This document shows, in pieces, positions 8,692 through 15,974 of a stretch of 64,000 bases of DNA. Both the position numbers and the translations under genes were made by a program. The notes beneath the pieces were generated by a model that saw only the letters and a list, made by a program, of their open reading frames with translations, searched no databases and was not told the origin of the DNA. This DNA is from CAYHVK01 sp964360255 (GTDB lineage: Bacteria > Bdellovibrionota > Bdellovibrionia > Bdellovibrionales > UBA1609): positions 1 to 64,000 of the forward strand of contig CAYHVK010000014.1 of assembly GCA_964360255.1 (NCBI GenBank). Reading direction: 5' to 3'. How positions within the stretch are numbered: position 1 is the stretch's first letter; each line of letters begins with the position of its first letter.

Positions 8692-9393
8692 GTGAAGTTC
8701 AAAGATCCCGTTTTTGAGGGTAAATTTCTGAAGCGCTATAAACGTTTTTTCGCCGACGTTGAGCACAATGGCCAGGTGATTATCGCTCATGTAGCCAATA
8801 CTGGCAGCATGCGTGGTCTGATTGAAAAAGAAGCCCCGTGTCTTATCACTTTTAACGACTCTCCAACACGCAAATTGAAATACACGCTGCAGGCGATCCA
8901 ATCTCCAACGAGCTGGGTGGGCATTAACACTTCGCTCCCTAACGGATTGGTTTTAGAAGCTTTTAAAGCCGGTAAAATCAAACACTGGCTTCCTTACACC
9001 GACGCCAAACCTGAGCACAAAATCAACACCGAAACCCGTCTTGATCTTTACCTCACCGCTGAAAATCAAACTCCGCTTTACGTTGAAATTAAAAATGTCA
9101 CTTTAGCTGAAGAAAAACTAGCGCTTTTCCCCGATTCGGTAACAGCCCGCGGCCTCAAACATCTTCATGAGTTGATTGAGCTAGTAGAAAAAGGCTCGAA
9201 AGCCGAAATGGTTTTCGTCGTTCAGCGCACAGACTGCTCGGTATTCCGTCCTGCTGTGGCGATTGATCCGAAATACGCTGAAGGTCTTAAAAAAGCGCGC
9301 GATGCTGGAGTGAAAATTTCTGCGTACCCAGTTGTTTTCGAAGGCGACGGCATTGCCCTCAACTGCGACAGCGAAATCCGTGTCGAGATTTAA
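8692..9393 (+). CDS. sfsA: SfsA family protein (sugar fermentation stimulation homologue)
   Basis: A 233-residue SfsA-family protein. The family was named for effects on maltose metabolism in E. coli and has been called DNA-binding, but its structure resembles nucleases and its real role is unsettled. Conserved blocks visible here are HVANTGSMRGL (about 35-45), VGINTSLPN, YVEIKNVTL and FPDSVTARGLKHLHEL. The conserved acidic and lysine residues of the last two blocks are the nuclease-like site. Translation begins at a GTG eight bases after GAAGGA. It appears monocistronic and is divergent from lipA. Confidence 0.9.
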   Translation: MKFKDPVFEGKFLKRYKRFFADVEHNGQVIIAHVANTGSMRGLIEKEAPCLITFNDSPTRKLKYTLQAIQSPTSWVGINTSLPNGLVLEAFKAGKIKHWLPYTDAKPEHKINTETRLDLYLTAENQTPLYVEIKNVTLAEEKLALFPDSVTARGLKHLHELIELVEKGSKAEMVFVVQRTDCSVFRPAVAIDPKYAEGLKKARDAGVKISAYPVVFEGDGIALNCDSEIRVEI

Positions 9394-9550
9394 TCTAAGG
9401 CTCACCTAGACTTTGGAATTAGTTCAAAATAGTGACCAAGAAAATCCCTTTTTTGAACCTAGACCAGGCCCAAAACCTCTGTGGTTTCAACTAGTCATGG
9501 CATTGATGTTGCTAACTTTATATTTCAGTCGAAACTTTTTAGGAGAACTC

Positions 9551-10030
9551 ATGTTCAAAACCATCATTATCGCATCGCTACTATCAATCACTGCAATGGC
9601 TGAAGAAGGACAAGTTCTGGGCTGTTACAGCGCCACGAACCCGCAAGACATTACCGTGACTCTTTTGAGCGAAGCCGATGGCCAACCGATCAAAAAAGAA
9701 ACAGGCAACTGGGCGCAAATCATGATGGTCTCTGAAGGTTACAATAATGAATACCAAGCCGAAATCCCCGCCTCGGTTCGCATACTTGTAAAAAGCCAAA
9801 CACTGAAAACTCTTTCAGTCGCAAGCAGTTTCGACAAGAAGGATAAAACAACGTACGGCATTGAGTGCGATGGCGGAAACGTCACTGTAAAATCAAAAGG
9901 TAACGGCGTTGTTGCTAATTCAAATTACTTAGCTTCTGAATCAACTGGCGGAGAAGGTTGCAATGGCCCCTCAACTCTAAAAATCAATAACGTTGAATTC
10001 AAAGAATCAGTTTGTGTAATTGAAGAGTAA
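9551..10030 (+). CDS. Small exported protein with four cysteines, function unknown
   Basis: The ATG at 9551 has an AGGAG site five bases upstream and yields a clean signal peptide, MFKTIIIASLLSITAMA, cut before EEG. The frame is open from 9413, but that extension is not needed. The mature part has about 140 residues with four cysteines in GQVLGCYSA, GIECDGG, GEGCNG and ESVCVI, which could make two disulfides. It is strand-rich and I do not recognise a family. The stop codon lies five bases from the first twin-hairpin repeat, which may act as its terminator. Confidence 0.75.
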   Translation: MFKTIIIASLLSITAMAEEGQVLGCYSATNPQDITVTLLSEADGQPIKKETGNWAQIMMVSEGYNNEYQAEIPASVRILVKSQTLKTLSVASSFDKKDKTTYGIECDGGNVTVKSKGNGVVANSNYLASESTGGEGCNGPSTLKINNVEFKESVCVIEE

Positions 10031-10035
10031 TCAAA

Positions 10036-10091
10036 TTTCCGTCCGAAATCCGGACGGAAAAGGCTTGCAAAGCAGGCCGCTCATGCGGCCC
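10036..10091 (+). repeat. Twin-hairpin intergenic repeat, copy A
   Basis: Two stem-loops in tandem. The first has a perfect 10-bp stem (tttccgtccg, loop aaatc, cggacggaaa). A spacer of 14 bases follows. The second has a 6-bp GC stem (ggccgc, loop tcat, gcggcc). Copy B at 12102 shares a 19-base and a 17-base identical block in the same order and orientation. No T-tract follows, so this is not a simple intrinsic terminator. Confidence 0.85.
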
Positions 10092-10102
10092 ACGCGGCAC
10101 CT

Positions 10103-10213
10103 TTATAACTTGGCATTGAATTTTTTTGCATCGATCAAACGCGGCGCTGGCCATTGACGCTGAGTCAGCCGCAAAAGCTCTTCTATTTTCGCAAAATAGC
10201 CTTCGAGGGTCAT
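10103..10213 (-). CDS. 36-residue ORF coupled to the nucleotidyltransferase gene
   Basis: A short ORF whose ATG overlaps the stop of the preceding nucleotidyltransferase gene as ATGA, the usual sign of translational coupling. The product starts MTLEGYFAKIEELL, has a basic Pro/Arg-containing middle (QRQWPAPRLIDAKK) and ends FNAKL. It is helical, then extended, with no signal peptide. Its stop lies 12 bp before the twin-hairpin repeat. It could be a true small partner, or the remnant of a longer gene cut off at the repeat. I do not recognise a family. Confidence 0.5.
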   Translation of the reverse strand: MTLEGYFAKIEELLRLTQRQWPAPRLIDAKKFNAKL

Positions 10214-10722
10214 ATTCTTTTTTTCAGTTCTTCTATTTCGTTCCATGCACCAAAAATGTCCGCGTATTTTTTAATTTCCGTGTAATCGAGATTCGGCCGA
10301 AGCCTCATCAACGTAAGTATATCATTCTTATCTACGAATTCCCGTCTTTTATCACCTTTATACGCCTGAATCTTAAGCCCGATTAAATCTTCAGGACGAA
10401 CAACTGGATATTGAAAATTCTCAAGCTTCACTGAGTTTTTAATCATTTCTTGCGAAAGAGGCCGATTTGCGAAAATTACATCAATCGAAGCCGAGCCCGT
10501 ATACTGGACAAACTCTGCACTTTCATTGACGAGAGTTAAACTCAGACTCTTGGCGATTTCTTTAATTTTTTTCTGATATTGACCATCCACTAAAAAATCT
10601 ACATCAAAAGTTGTTCTTTCGCTTCCATAAGAAAACATGGCAATACCGCCAATAATTGCAAACGGAACACTCTCTTTCTGAAGCTCTGATGCAAACGAAT
10701 GTAACCCTTGAATTATAGACAT
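10210..10722 (-). CDS. Nucleotidyltransferase-fold protein (MNT/AbiEii-like)
   Basis: A 170-residue protein of the minimal nucleotidyltransferase type. Motif GGIAMFSYGSERTTFDVDF (about residues 25-43) gives the GG-x-A helix and the T-x-D-x-D metal-binding pair. A third acidic strand follows in SIDVIFANR, then RPEDLIGLKIQAYKG and RREFVDKNDI, typical of the AbiEii/DUF6036-like branch. Some members of this branch are toxins or antitoxins that nucleotidylate RNA or a partner protein. Here no HEPN or AbiEi gene is next to it, only the 36-residue coupled ORF downstream. It lies in the repeat-bracketed block, so recent acquisition is plausible. Which substrate it modifies cannot be told. Confidence 0.75.
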   Translation of the reverse strand: MSIIQGLHSFASELQKESVPFAIIGGIAMFSYGSERTTFDVDFLVDGQYQKKIKEIAKSLSLTLVNESAEFVQYTGSASIDVIFANRPLSQEMIKNSVKLENFQYPVVRPEDLIGLKIQAYKGDKRREFVDKNDILTLMRLRPNLDYTEIKKYADIFGAWNEIEELKKRI

Positions 10723-10760
10723 GAAGAAATATTATCAGGATAAATTACTGTTGCACAAGT

Positions 10761-11309
10761 CTATTGCGGGATCACACCGCCCCAGTAATTCTTCGGCAAC
10801 TCACAGTGCTCTTCAAAATAAGCTTTGCATTTATCTTGTGCCTCAAAGCGTACAAAAAATGAAGCTACTATTTTATCTACCTTCTTAAATCGATCTGGCA
10901 CATAAAGAGTTTTCGGAGCAGGTCCATGCTCTTCATTTGGACTAATCCCTACCAACCTCACTGACTTCGCGCCTTTTACAATTTTTTGATACTCTAAAAC
11001 TTCATCTCTGCACTGAGATGTGGTTAATGGTCTTCGATAAAAAAAATCCCATAAAATTTTACCGTCTAGCACTGAAAACCCAATGAAAGCAATATCTTCT
11101 GAAGCATCTCCGCTACAGCCAAACCAGAGCTGTTCAACGGGAGTTTCAATGTCCACAAAGTTGCTAGTTCGCTTGTGAATCACGACTACCGGTGAAGCAG
11201 ATGCAGATTGTAATCTTAGGTTGCTTTGCTTTTGAGGCCAGCTAAAACAGCCAACTGACATAAAGCCCATACAAAAGATGACAAATATTATTTGCGCTGA
11301 TCTTTCAAT
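10761..11309 (-). CDS. Lipoprotein-like protein fused in frame to a broken transglycosylase
   Basis: This is the C-terminal part of a continuous 405-codon frame that begins at 11978. From about 11309 the product reads as an independent lipoprotein: hydrophobic IIFVIFCMGFMSVGC, lipobox Cys, then about 160 residues including VEQLWFGCSG, LTTSQCRDEV and CKAYFEEHCELP. No ATG, GTG or TTG precedes the hydrophobic stretch in this frame; an ATT at 11309 is the earliest candidate and the ATG at 11270 would cut the signal short. Either the protein starts at a rare codon, or the deletion upstream joined it to the transglycosylase remnant. I do not recognise the mature domain. An immunity or inhibitor role for the neighbouring enzyme is possible but speculative. 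Confidence 0.5.
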   Translation of the reverse strand: MERSAQIIFVIFCMGFMSVGCFSWPQKQSNLRLQSASASPVVVIHKRTSNFVDIETPVEQLWFGCSGDASEDIAFIGFSVLDGKILWDFFYRRPLTTSQCRDEVLEYQKIVKGAKSVRLVGISPNEEHGPAPKTLYVPDRFKKVDKIVASFFVRFEAQDKCKAYFEEHCELPKNYWGGVIPQ

Positions 11310-11978
11310 CGCTTGTGATAAGCTCTTAATTTTATCATTATTTCGTCTGCGTTTTTGTTCTTGCCTATTTGATGAAAAATACCCTTGTATTCTGCGCCGG
11401 CTTCTTCCCACGTGATCCTCCGCTCGAGCCGGCCCCTCATTACTTTTTTGATCTTTAGGTAATATAAAACTAGATTCAGTCGCTATTAGCGCTTTTATAA
11501 AATCCGGGGTCACAGGGTCTTCAGGTTTGAAAATTTCGTTCCAAAACTTGGTCCAACCAGCGATTAAGCGATCATATTTGTTACCATTCGGAAATCCTAA
11601 ATCATCAGGTATCGGCATAACATTTGGATCGTTTAAAATCATATCGAAGTTCTGTTTTTCGATTTCCACCAGCTCTTCAGCTGTATAGACTTCTCTTCCG
11701 CCAGGATTGAGCCGACAGTGTCCCCCACGGGTAGTTTTGTATTCAGAGCCAGTATTACTGGCTGGTATGGTCAACGGATGCGTCACTACCCACGACTTAC
11801 CAGCCGGACATAATCGCCAAGGATGATTTTTATTAGAACTGCTTTTTGATTCTTCTTTAGACGAAGGGCCTTCTTTTCCTTTACTGTCTTTCGGTTTTCT
11901 TTTGAAAATGCTGTCTAAGCCTTCTTTTAAAACACGGCTCAATATTGATTGTAAGGTTTTTTTTAAAATAGAAGGCAT
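11288..11978 (-). pseudogene. Lytic transglycosylase-like effector gene with internal deletion and frame change
   Basis: The N-terminal part runs from ATG 11978: a basic amphipathic start, then WRLCPAGKSWVVTHPL and GGHCRLNPGGREVY. It continues to TPDFIKALIATESSF, the catalytic-Glu region of an SLT-type transglycosylase, and SNEGPAR, where homologues continue GLMQ. Instead, the rest of the SLT domain is missing. The expected C-terminal end appears in another frame between 11440 and 11288: ITWEEAGAEYKGIFHQIGKN, then a basic tail and a stop. About 70-90 residues have been lost together with the frame. The original frame runs on into the lipoprotein sequence. The catalytic fold should be destroyed. 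Similar HPWR..CP proteins occur as secreted wall-degrading effectors; that link is from memory. Confidence 0.6.
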
Positions 11979-12050
11979 GAGGCATATTAAAATTATTGAA
12001 TAGCTTCGGTCAAAATGAATATGGCTAAATAATATTTATATAAATCAAAA

Positions 12051-12078
12051 AAAAGCACGAGTTTTCACTCGTGCTTTT
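12051..12078 (-). terminator. Intrinsic terminator, probably bidirectional
   Basis: A perfect 11-bp stem (aaaagcacgag paired with ctcgtgctttt, six-base loop). Read leftward it is followed by a long T-run, which suits the DsbA-like gene on the minus strand. Confidence 0.85.
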
Positions 12079-12101
12079 ATCGGCTCATCGTCCGATCTCA
12101 T

Positions 12102-12140
12102 GTCCGAAATCCGGACGGAAGCTGGCCGCTCATGCGGCCC
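12102..12140 (+). repeat. Twin-hairpin intergenic repeat, copy B
   Basis: Second copy of the element at 10036. It has the identical block gtccgaaatccggacggaa, a shorter spacer of three bases, then the identical ggccgctcatgcggccc. The first stem is trimmed to 5 bp on its left side; the second stem is intact. It lies between the terminator and the stop of the DsbA-like gene, in the same orientation as copy A about 2.05 kb away. Confidence 0.85.
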
Positions 12141-12150
12141 CAAGTTGCTC

Positions 12151-12942
12151 TTAAGATTGTGGTTGCGCTAAAAGTGCGTCGATGATTTTTACGAATGCGT
12201 CTTCAGGATAGGCTCCAGGAAGAGTGGCACCGTTAATCAAGAACCCTGGCGTACCTTCGAAACCAAGTTTCATAGCTTCGTCCATGTCTTCTTTTAAGAT
12301 CGCTTTAACTTTGGCGCCTTTACGATCTTTCTGAAGTTGTGCAACATCAGCACCTGAAGCTTTAGCAGCTTCTTTCAAGAAAGCTTCGCCTTTTTCCATC
12401 AACTGGCTTTGACCAGCAAATACAGCTGCGTGGAATTTGTAGCCAATGTCTTTGCTTTGAATCATTGCCGCCTCAGCATACTCAGCAGCCATTACGCTTG
12501 TCTTAGTACGGCCATCAAGAACTGGGAAGTTTTTGAATACGAAACGAACTTTGTCGCCATATTTCTGTTGAAGCTTCGCAACAGTTTCGTGAGCGTGAGC
12601 ACAGTGACCACAGTTGTAGTCTGAATACTCGACGATAGTAATAGGAGCAGAAACATTACCGATAACGCGAGCGTCATCAATTTTTGCTTCTTTAGGTGAT
12701 TTCGCTTCTTCAAGAACACGTTTTACTTCAGCCGCGATACGATCGCCTTGACCAGCTTCTTGAGCTTGGCGCTGCGCTTTTTGAACTGTTTCAAAAAACA
12801 ATGCTGGGTTCTTCTCAATTGCAGCAAATACCACATCTGGGTTGGCTTCAATTGTCTTCTTAAGCTGAGATGCAGTTGGCGAGCAGCCAATAGCAGCGAT
12901 CAAACCTAGACTCATTACACTGAGTAAGATTTTATTTTTCAA
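12151..12942 (-). CDS. DsbA-like thiol-disulfide lipoprotein
   Basis: A periplasmic, lipid-anchored thioredoxin-fold oxidoreductase of the DsbA/DsbG-like class. The lipobox IAAIGC puts the lipidated Cys at residue 20. A helical linker of about 70 residues follows. The redox motif CGHC (C111, C114) comes next, then a helical insert, and the cis-proline loop appears as GTPGFLING near residue 230. The start is a TTG six bases after a strong GAGGAG site; an ATG nearby is out of frame and stops at once. It could form or isomerise disulfides in the cysteine-rich exported proteins seen in this window. No DsbB-like partner is visible. Confidence 0.9.
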   Translation of the reverse strand: MKNKILLSVMSLGLIAAIGCSPTASQLKKTIEANPDVVFAAIEKNPALFFETVQKAQRQAQEAGQGDRIAAEVKRVLEEAKSPKEAKIDDARVIGNVSAPITIVEYSDYNCGHCAHAHETVAKLQQKYGDKVRFVFKNFPVLDGRTKTSVMAAEYAEAAMIQSKDIGYKFHAAVFAGQSQLMEKGEAFLKEAAKASGADVAQLQKDRKGAKVKAILKEDMDEAMKLGFEGTPGFLINGATLPGAYPEDAFVKIIDALLAQPQS

Positions 12943-13020
12943 TTTGTACTCCTCATGGTTGTTGATAATCTAAAATAATAGGTATCTTCGGTTAAATATA
13001 CTGACACAACGAGGGGTCGC

Positions 13021-13656
13021 ATGTCTAAAAGCTTTTATTCTTTACTACTTGTTCCAGTGCTTTTGTCGGCTTCAGCTTGGGCGGCTGAGTATAATTACGC
13101 TGAGCTGCAAACTAAAAACCTAGAGGAAATGACTTCTGTAGTCAGAAAGCAGCAGCAAAAAGTTAAGGGTTATATCAAAGATGATGATACTGACTCTGCT
13201 ATTGCAGCCCTGAAATCTGCTGCCCGTTACGTTCTGGCTCGACCTGACAGAGACGAAAACATGGTCACGAAAGTCATCGCTCCCATTAAGACTCAATTAA
13301 AAGAATTAAATGCATTTGAAAAATCGATGGACGAACTTGTTCAACAGGCTATTGATGGAATTAAAGATGACAATGTAAAGCCAGTAGATCGTGCCACTTA
13401 TTATTTTGTGCTTATGAATTTCATGGCAGAATTCAAGCCCGATATCGCTAACAACCCAAAAATTCGCCCTATTTTTCAAAAAATCAAAGATGCTAAAATC
13501 AAGCTGCACAAAAAAGTGAAGCAAGATTTAGAATATCGTGGAATGCAGAAAAACCTGCTTTCACCCTCTGAGGTGGCGACTAAGGTGCTTGAATCCGCGA
13601 AACAAGCAGCTCCGAAGACTGAACCCGACCAAGACGATCTTGAACCTGAATCTTAA
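13021..13656 (+). CDS. Exported helical protein, function unknown
   Basis: A 211-residue protein with a signal peptide (LLLVPVLLSASAWAAEY) and a GAGGGG ribosome site. The mature part is almost entirely helical and charged, rich in Lys, Gln and Asp, with a central segment RATYYFVLMNFMAEFKPD. The C-terminus is acidic (EPDQDDLEPES). No family recognised. Its last 77 bp overlap the end of the convergent gene on the other strand, and both frames look genuine there. It is divergent from the DsbA-like gene with 78 bp between them. Confidence 0.75.
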   Translation: MSKSFYSLLLVPVLLSASAWAAEYNYAELQTKNLEEMTSVVRKQQQKVKGYIKDDDTDSAIAALKSAARYVLARPDRDENMVTKVIAPIKTQLKELNAFEKSMDELVQQAIDGIKDDNVKPVDRATYYFVLMNFMAEFKPDIANNPKIRPIFQKIKDAKIKLHKKVKQDLEYRGMQKNLLSPSEVATKVLESAKQAAPKTEPDQDDLEPES

Positions 13657-14113
13657 TCTGATTCAGGCCGTCTGAAAGCTGAATGTAATCAGAGCTCATG
13701 ACTTTATCGCCAGTCTTAAACACAGTGGCTGAATAGCCATTTGATGTGTTGGTAATTTCTGTTTTGCTGATATCAAAATCGCCGCAAAGTTTTGCTCGTA
13801 TTCTGAGCTGCAGTGATGTCACCTTGAGCGTTCGCTGCTCATTCTTATCCAGGCAATCCACATCAATTGTCGCCGCTCCAGTGCTCGCTACAGCGGCGAC
13901 CGAGGCCGGTTGACGCTCTTGTCGAGGCAATATCGGTGCAGCTGTCTCTTCGACCAAAGTCGTGGCTACTGTCATCGCATTTGTTTCTTTATACGGGTTC
14001 GAACCGAGAACGCTCGCCACTACCGACAGACCAAAGATAGAAACTAAACCCACAGTTAGAGTGAGAATACCGAAATTGATTTTTTTAATCATCAAGAGGT
14101 CTTTAATTTCCAT
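13580..14113 (-). CDS. Membrane-anchored protein with a C-terminal Ig-like domain, function unknown
   Basis: The product (177 aa) starts with a short cytoplasmic part and one membrane segment, INFGILTLTVGLVSIFGLSV, followed by a Thr/Ala/Pro-rich linker. A strand-rich domain of about 90 residues follows, with two cysteines (DVDCLDKNE, AKLCGDFD). Strands such as YSATVFKTGDK and QIKIQVQDRLGRVQ resemble bacterial Ig-like folds. It is likely exposed to the periplasm. The ribosome site is weak; an internal ATG at 14092 is the alternative start. It overlaps its convergent neighbour by 77 bp at the 3' ends. Confidence 0.65.
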   Translation of the reverse strand: MEIKDLLMIKKINFGILTLTVGLVSIFGLSVVASVLGSNPYKETNAMTVATTLVEETAAPILPRQERQPASVAAVASTGAATIDVDCLDKNEQRTLKVTSLQLRIRAKLCGDFDISKTEITNTSNGYSATVFKTGDKVMSSDYIQLSDGLNQIKIQVQDRLGRVQSSELLVSRIQAP

Positions 14114-14185
14114 ACATACCTGTCGGGATTTTGACGGTTGTATGTTAGAAACTTTGAAAGATTTAGCAGAATGGCTTGTATCAGA

Positions 14186-14260
14186 AAGGTACCTGCTTCC
14201 CGTTCGGAGAATCCGGACACGATCTATGTCCGGCTTCTCCGAACGGGAAGCAGGTACCTT
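14186..14260. repeat. Large near-perfect palindrome (33-bp arms, 9-base loop)
   Basis: The left arm opens aaggtacctgcttcccgttc and ends tccggac; the right arm is its reverse complement with one mismatch. The element ends directly against the stop codon of the minus-strand gene at 14261. It contains the gtccgg/ccggac words of the twin-hairpin repeats, and its first 19 bases recur in part at 4139. It could work as a strong transcript end or RNA-stabilising hairpin; the T-run after it is only three bases. Confidence 0.9.
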
Positions 14261-15070
14261 CTAGTCGGCCCAACTTAAGCCGAGAATAAATTTATCTTCA
14301 GCTGGCGAGGTTGTGCCGGTAAGGCTGGTCGCCCACCCACGTCTTAAGGTTTTAACGCCACTCAGAGTGAGTCTTTCTTCGTCGGTTTCATAATCTGAAA
14401 GCACGCGAACTGTGTTCGACACTGGATAAGCTAACGAAACGCGAACGTCTGATGCATCGAAGTTCACTTTAGTTTCGATATTGTATGGGTTCTGAATTTT
14501 TAAATCGAAATCATTGCCTGAAACGCTATAGCGTAATTTATAACCGAAACGTTTATTCGAGCCACCCGAAATATTACTGATCGCCTCTTTCGTGTCGTAA
14601 ACTTTTTCACCCGCAGAAGTCTTCTTTAAAGTTTTATCCGAATAGTATTCACCCAGCCTCTTAGTCATAAAACGCCCGAATCTCTCCTGGCGCTTTTGGT
14701 ATTCTTCGTGAGTGATATATTGCCCATTACCAAGATCACGGTCGAAATATTGCGAAGGTATTGACTGAATCTGTTCACCTTGGGTGCGACCAAAACCTCT
14801 TTCATAACGGTCGCGAATATCGGTGTTCATTTTTTTAGTGAAAAACTCATCATTGAAGCTGGGCTCTGTCGACTCTAATTGCGGAACAATGACCACTTCC
14901 ATAGAAAGCCGATAGCGTTCATCTTTTACTGATGAAAGATAACCTGGGTGACTCTCTAATTCGCCAGCTGAAACCTGAAAACCTAGAACTAAAATAAGCA
15001 TAGCTAAACCAGCGCTTATATAACGCTGAATGGTTGTGTTAGCCTGAAGTGCTCCGAATAGAGGTCTCAT
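14261..15070 (-). CDS. Exported protein, possibly outer-membrane associated, function unknown
   Basis: A protein of 269 residues with an N-terminal hydrophobic signal (ISAGLAMLILVLGFQVSAG, cleavage near residue 36). The first half is charged and helical (FTKKMNTDIRDRYERGFG). The second half alternates polar and apolar residues in strands (FGYKLRYSVSGNDFDLKIQ, VRVSLAYPVSNTVRVLSDYE) and ends FILGLSWAD. This suggests a small beta-barrel or beta-sheet domain, though the last residue is not the usual aromatic. No family recognised. Its stop codon abuts the 75-bp palindrome. Confidence 0.7.
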   Translation of the reverse strand: MRPLFGALQANTTIQRYISAGLAMLILVLGFQVSAGELESHPGYLSSVKDERYRLSMEVVIVPQLESTEPSFNDEFFTKKMNTDIRDRYERGFGRTQGEQIQSIPSQYFDRDLGNGQYITHEEYQKRQERFGRFMTKRLGEYYSDKTLKKTSAGEKVYDTKEAISNISGGSNKRFGYKLRYSVSGNDFDLKIQNPYNIETKVNFDASDVRVSLAYPVSNTVRVLSDYETDEERLTLSGVKTLRRGWATSLTGTTSPAEDKFILGLSWAD

Positions 15071-15292
15071 ACCCTATGGTATTGCAAAGCCAAGACCCAG
15101 GGCCATATCATAAGTGCTTGATTTAACTAATGTTTTACAGACATTGGCCCTCCAGATTTCGAGCTGATAAAAGTGCTGTTAGCTTCTTAACACCCCTCTC
15201 AGGGTTAGAATTTACCTCAGTCTTTTCAGGTATTTACGCACCATGCCGGACTTCTGTTGATACGCCTAAAATTGTCATTTAGAGTCTTCTTC

Positions 15293-15934
15293 ATGCAGCA
15301 AGTCCTTAAACAGCACCATGACGTTCATCTCGCCAGAAAGATCTGGCATTTTCTGGGCGTAGTATTTGTGGCGGTCTGCTATCACAATCTTGAGCGTTCA
15401 GATTCTATTCAACTGCTTGTCATTTTCGGTACGATATTTATTACTTTCGATGTGGTTCGTCTGACGAATGACCGCGTGAACAAATTTGCTATTCGAGTGA
15501 TGGGTCCTATCATGCGGGACAGCGAAAAGAACAAACTTGCTGGCACCACCTATTTGATCGTAGGCGTTTTCGTGATCGTTCTCTTTTTCGACCCACTTAT
15601 TGTTAAACTTTCGTTATTGTTTTTAGCGCTAGCAGATCCGGTAGCGAGCTATTTCGGAATTCGTTATGGCCGTGATCGCCTTTTCGGTCGCAAAAGTCTT
15701 CAAGGGAGCATGGCCGCCTTCATCTGCTGCCTCCTCATTTCACTCGGTTATTTTTACTCGAAAAATTTAATGATGGATCGCTTGTTTATGGTCAGCATCT
15801 TAGCTGGCTTAGCCGGAGCGATCTCTGAAGCCGTGCCGGTCGGGCGTCTTGACGATAACCTATTGCTGCCGGTATTAAGTTCAACACTCCTATATGGGAT
15901 TTATTATATATTCGGAGGCTTTCCAATTGCTTAA
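15293..15934 (+). CDS. CTP-dependent lipid kinase / phosphatidate cytidylyltransferase-like membrane protein
   Basis: A polytopic membrane protein of 213 residues related to the dolichol kinase/phytol kinase (SEC59/VTE5) branch of CDP-forming enzymes. Family features are the N-terminal HLARKIWHFLGV, the acidic ALADPVASYFGIRYG in the middle, KSLQGSMAAF, and the C-terminal GRLDDNLLLPVLS. Six or seven membrane segments are apparent. It lies next to pssA, so a phospholipid or polyprenol role fits. The start is uncertain: ATG 15293 lacks a good ribosome site and a TTG at 15257 would add 12 residues. The 220 bp before it hold no gene I can support. Confidence 0.75.
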   Translation: MQQVLKQHHDVHLARKIWHFLGVVFVAVCYHNLERSDSIQLLVIFGTIFITFDVVRLTNDRVNKFAIRVMGPIMRDSEKNKLAGTTYLIVGVFVIVLFFDPLIVKLSLLFLALADPVASYFGIRYGRDRLFGRKSLQGSMAAFICCLLISLGYFYSKNLMMDRLFMVSILAGLAGAISEAVPVGRLDDNLLLPVLSSTLLYGIYYIFGGFPIA

Positions 15935-15974
15935 CAACGATTCAAAACCAGACGGATTCAGAAAGAGGTTTTTC

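Noticed and set aside
9413..9550. N-terminal extension of the small exported protein
   Set aside because: The AGGAG site and signal peptide both place the start at 9551; the extension would bury the signal.
10126..10386. Open frame antisense to the nucleotidyltransferase
   Set aside because: It opposes both the nucleotidyltransferase and the coupled short ORF and has no ribosome site.
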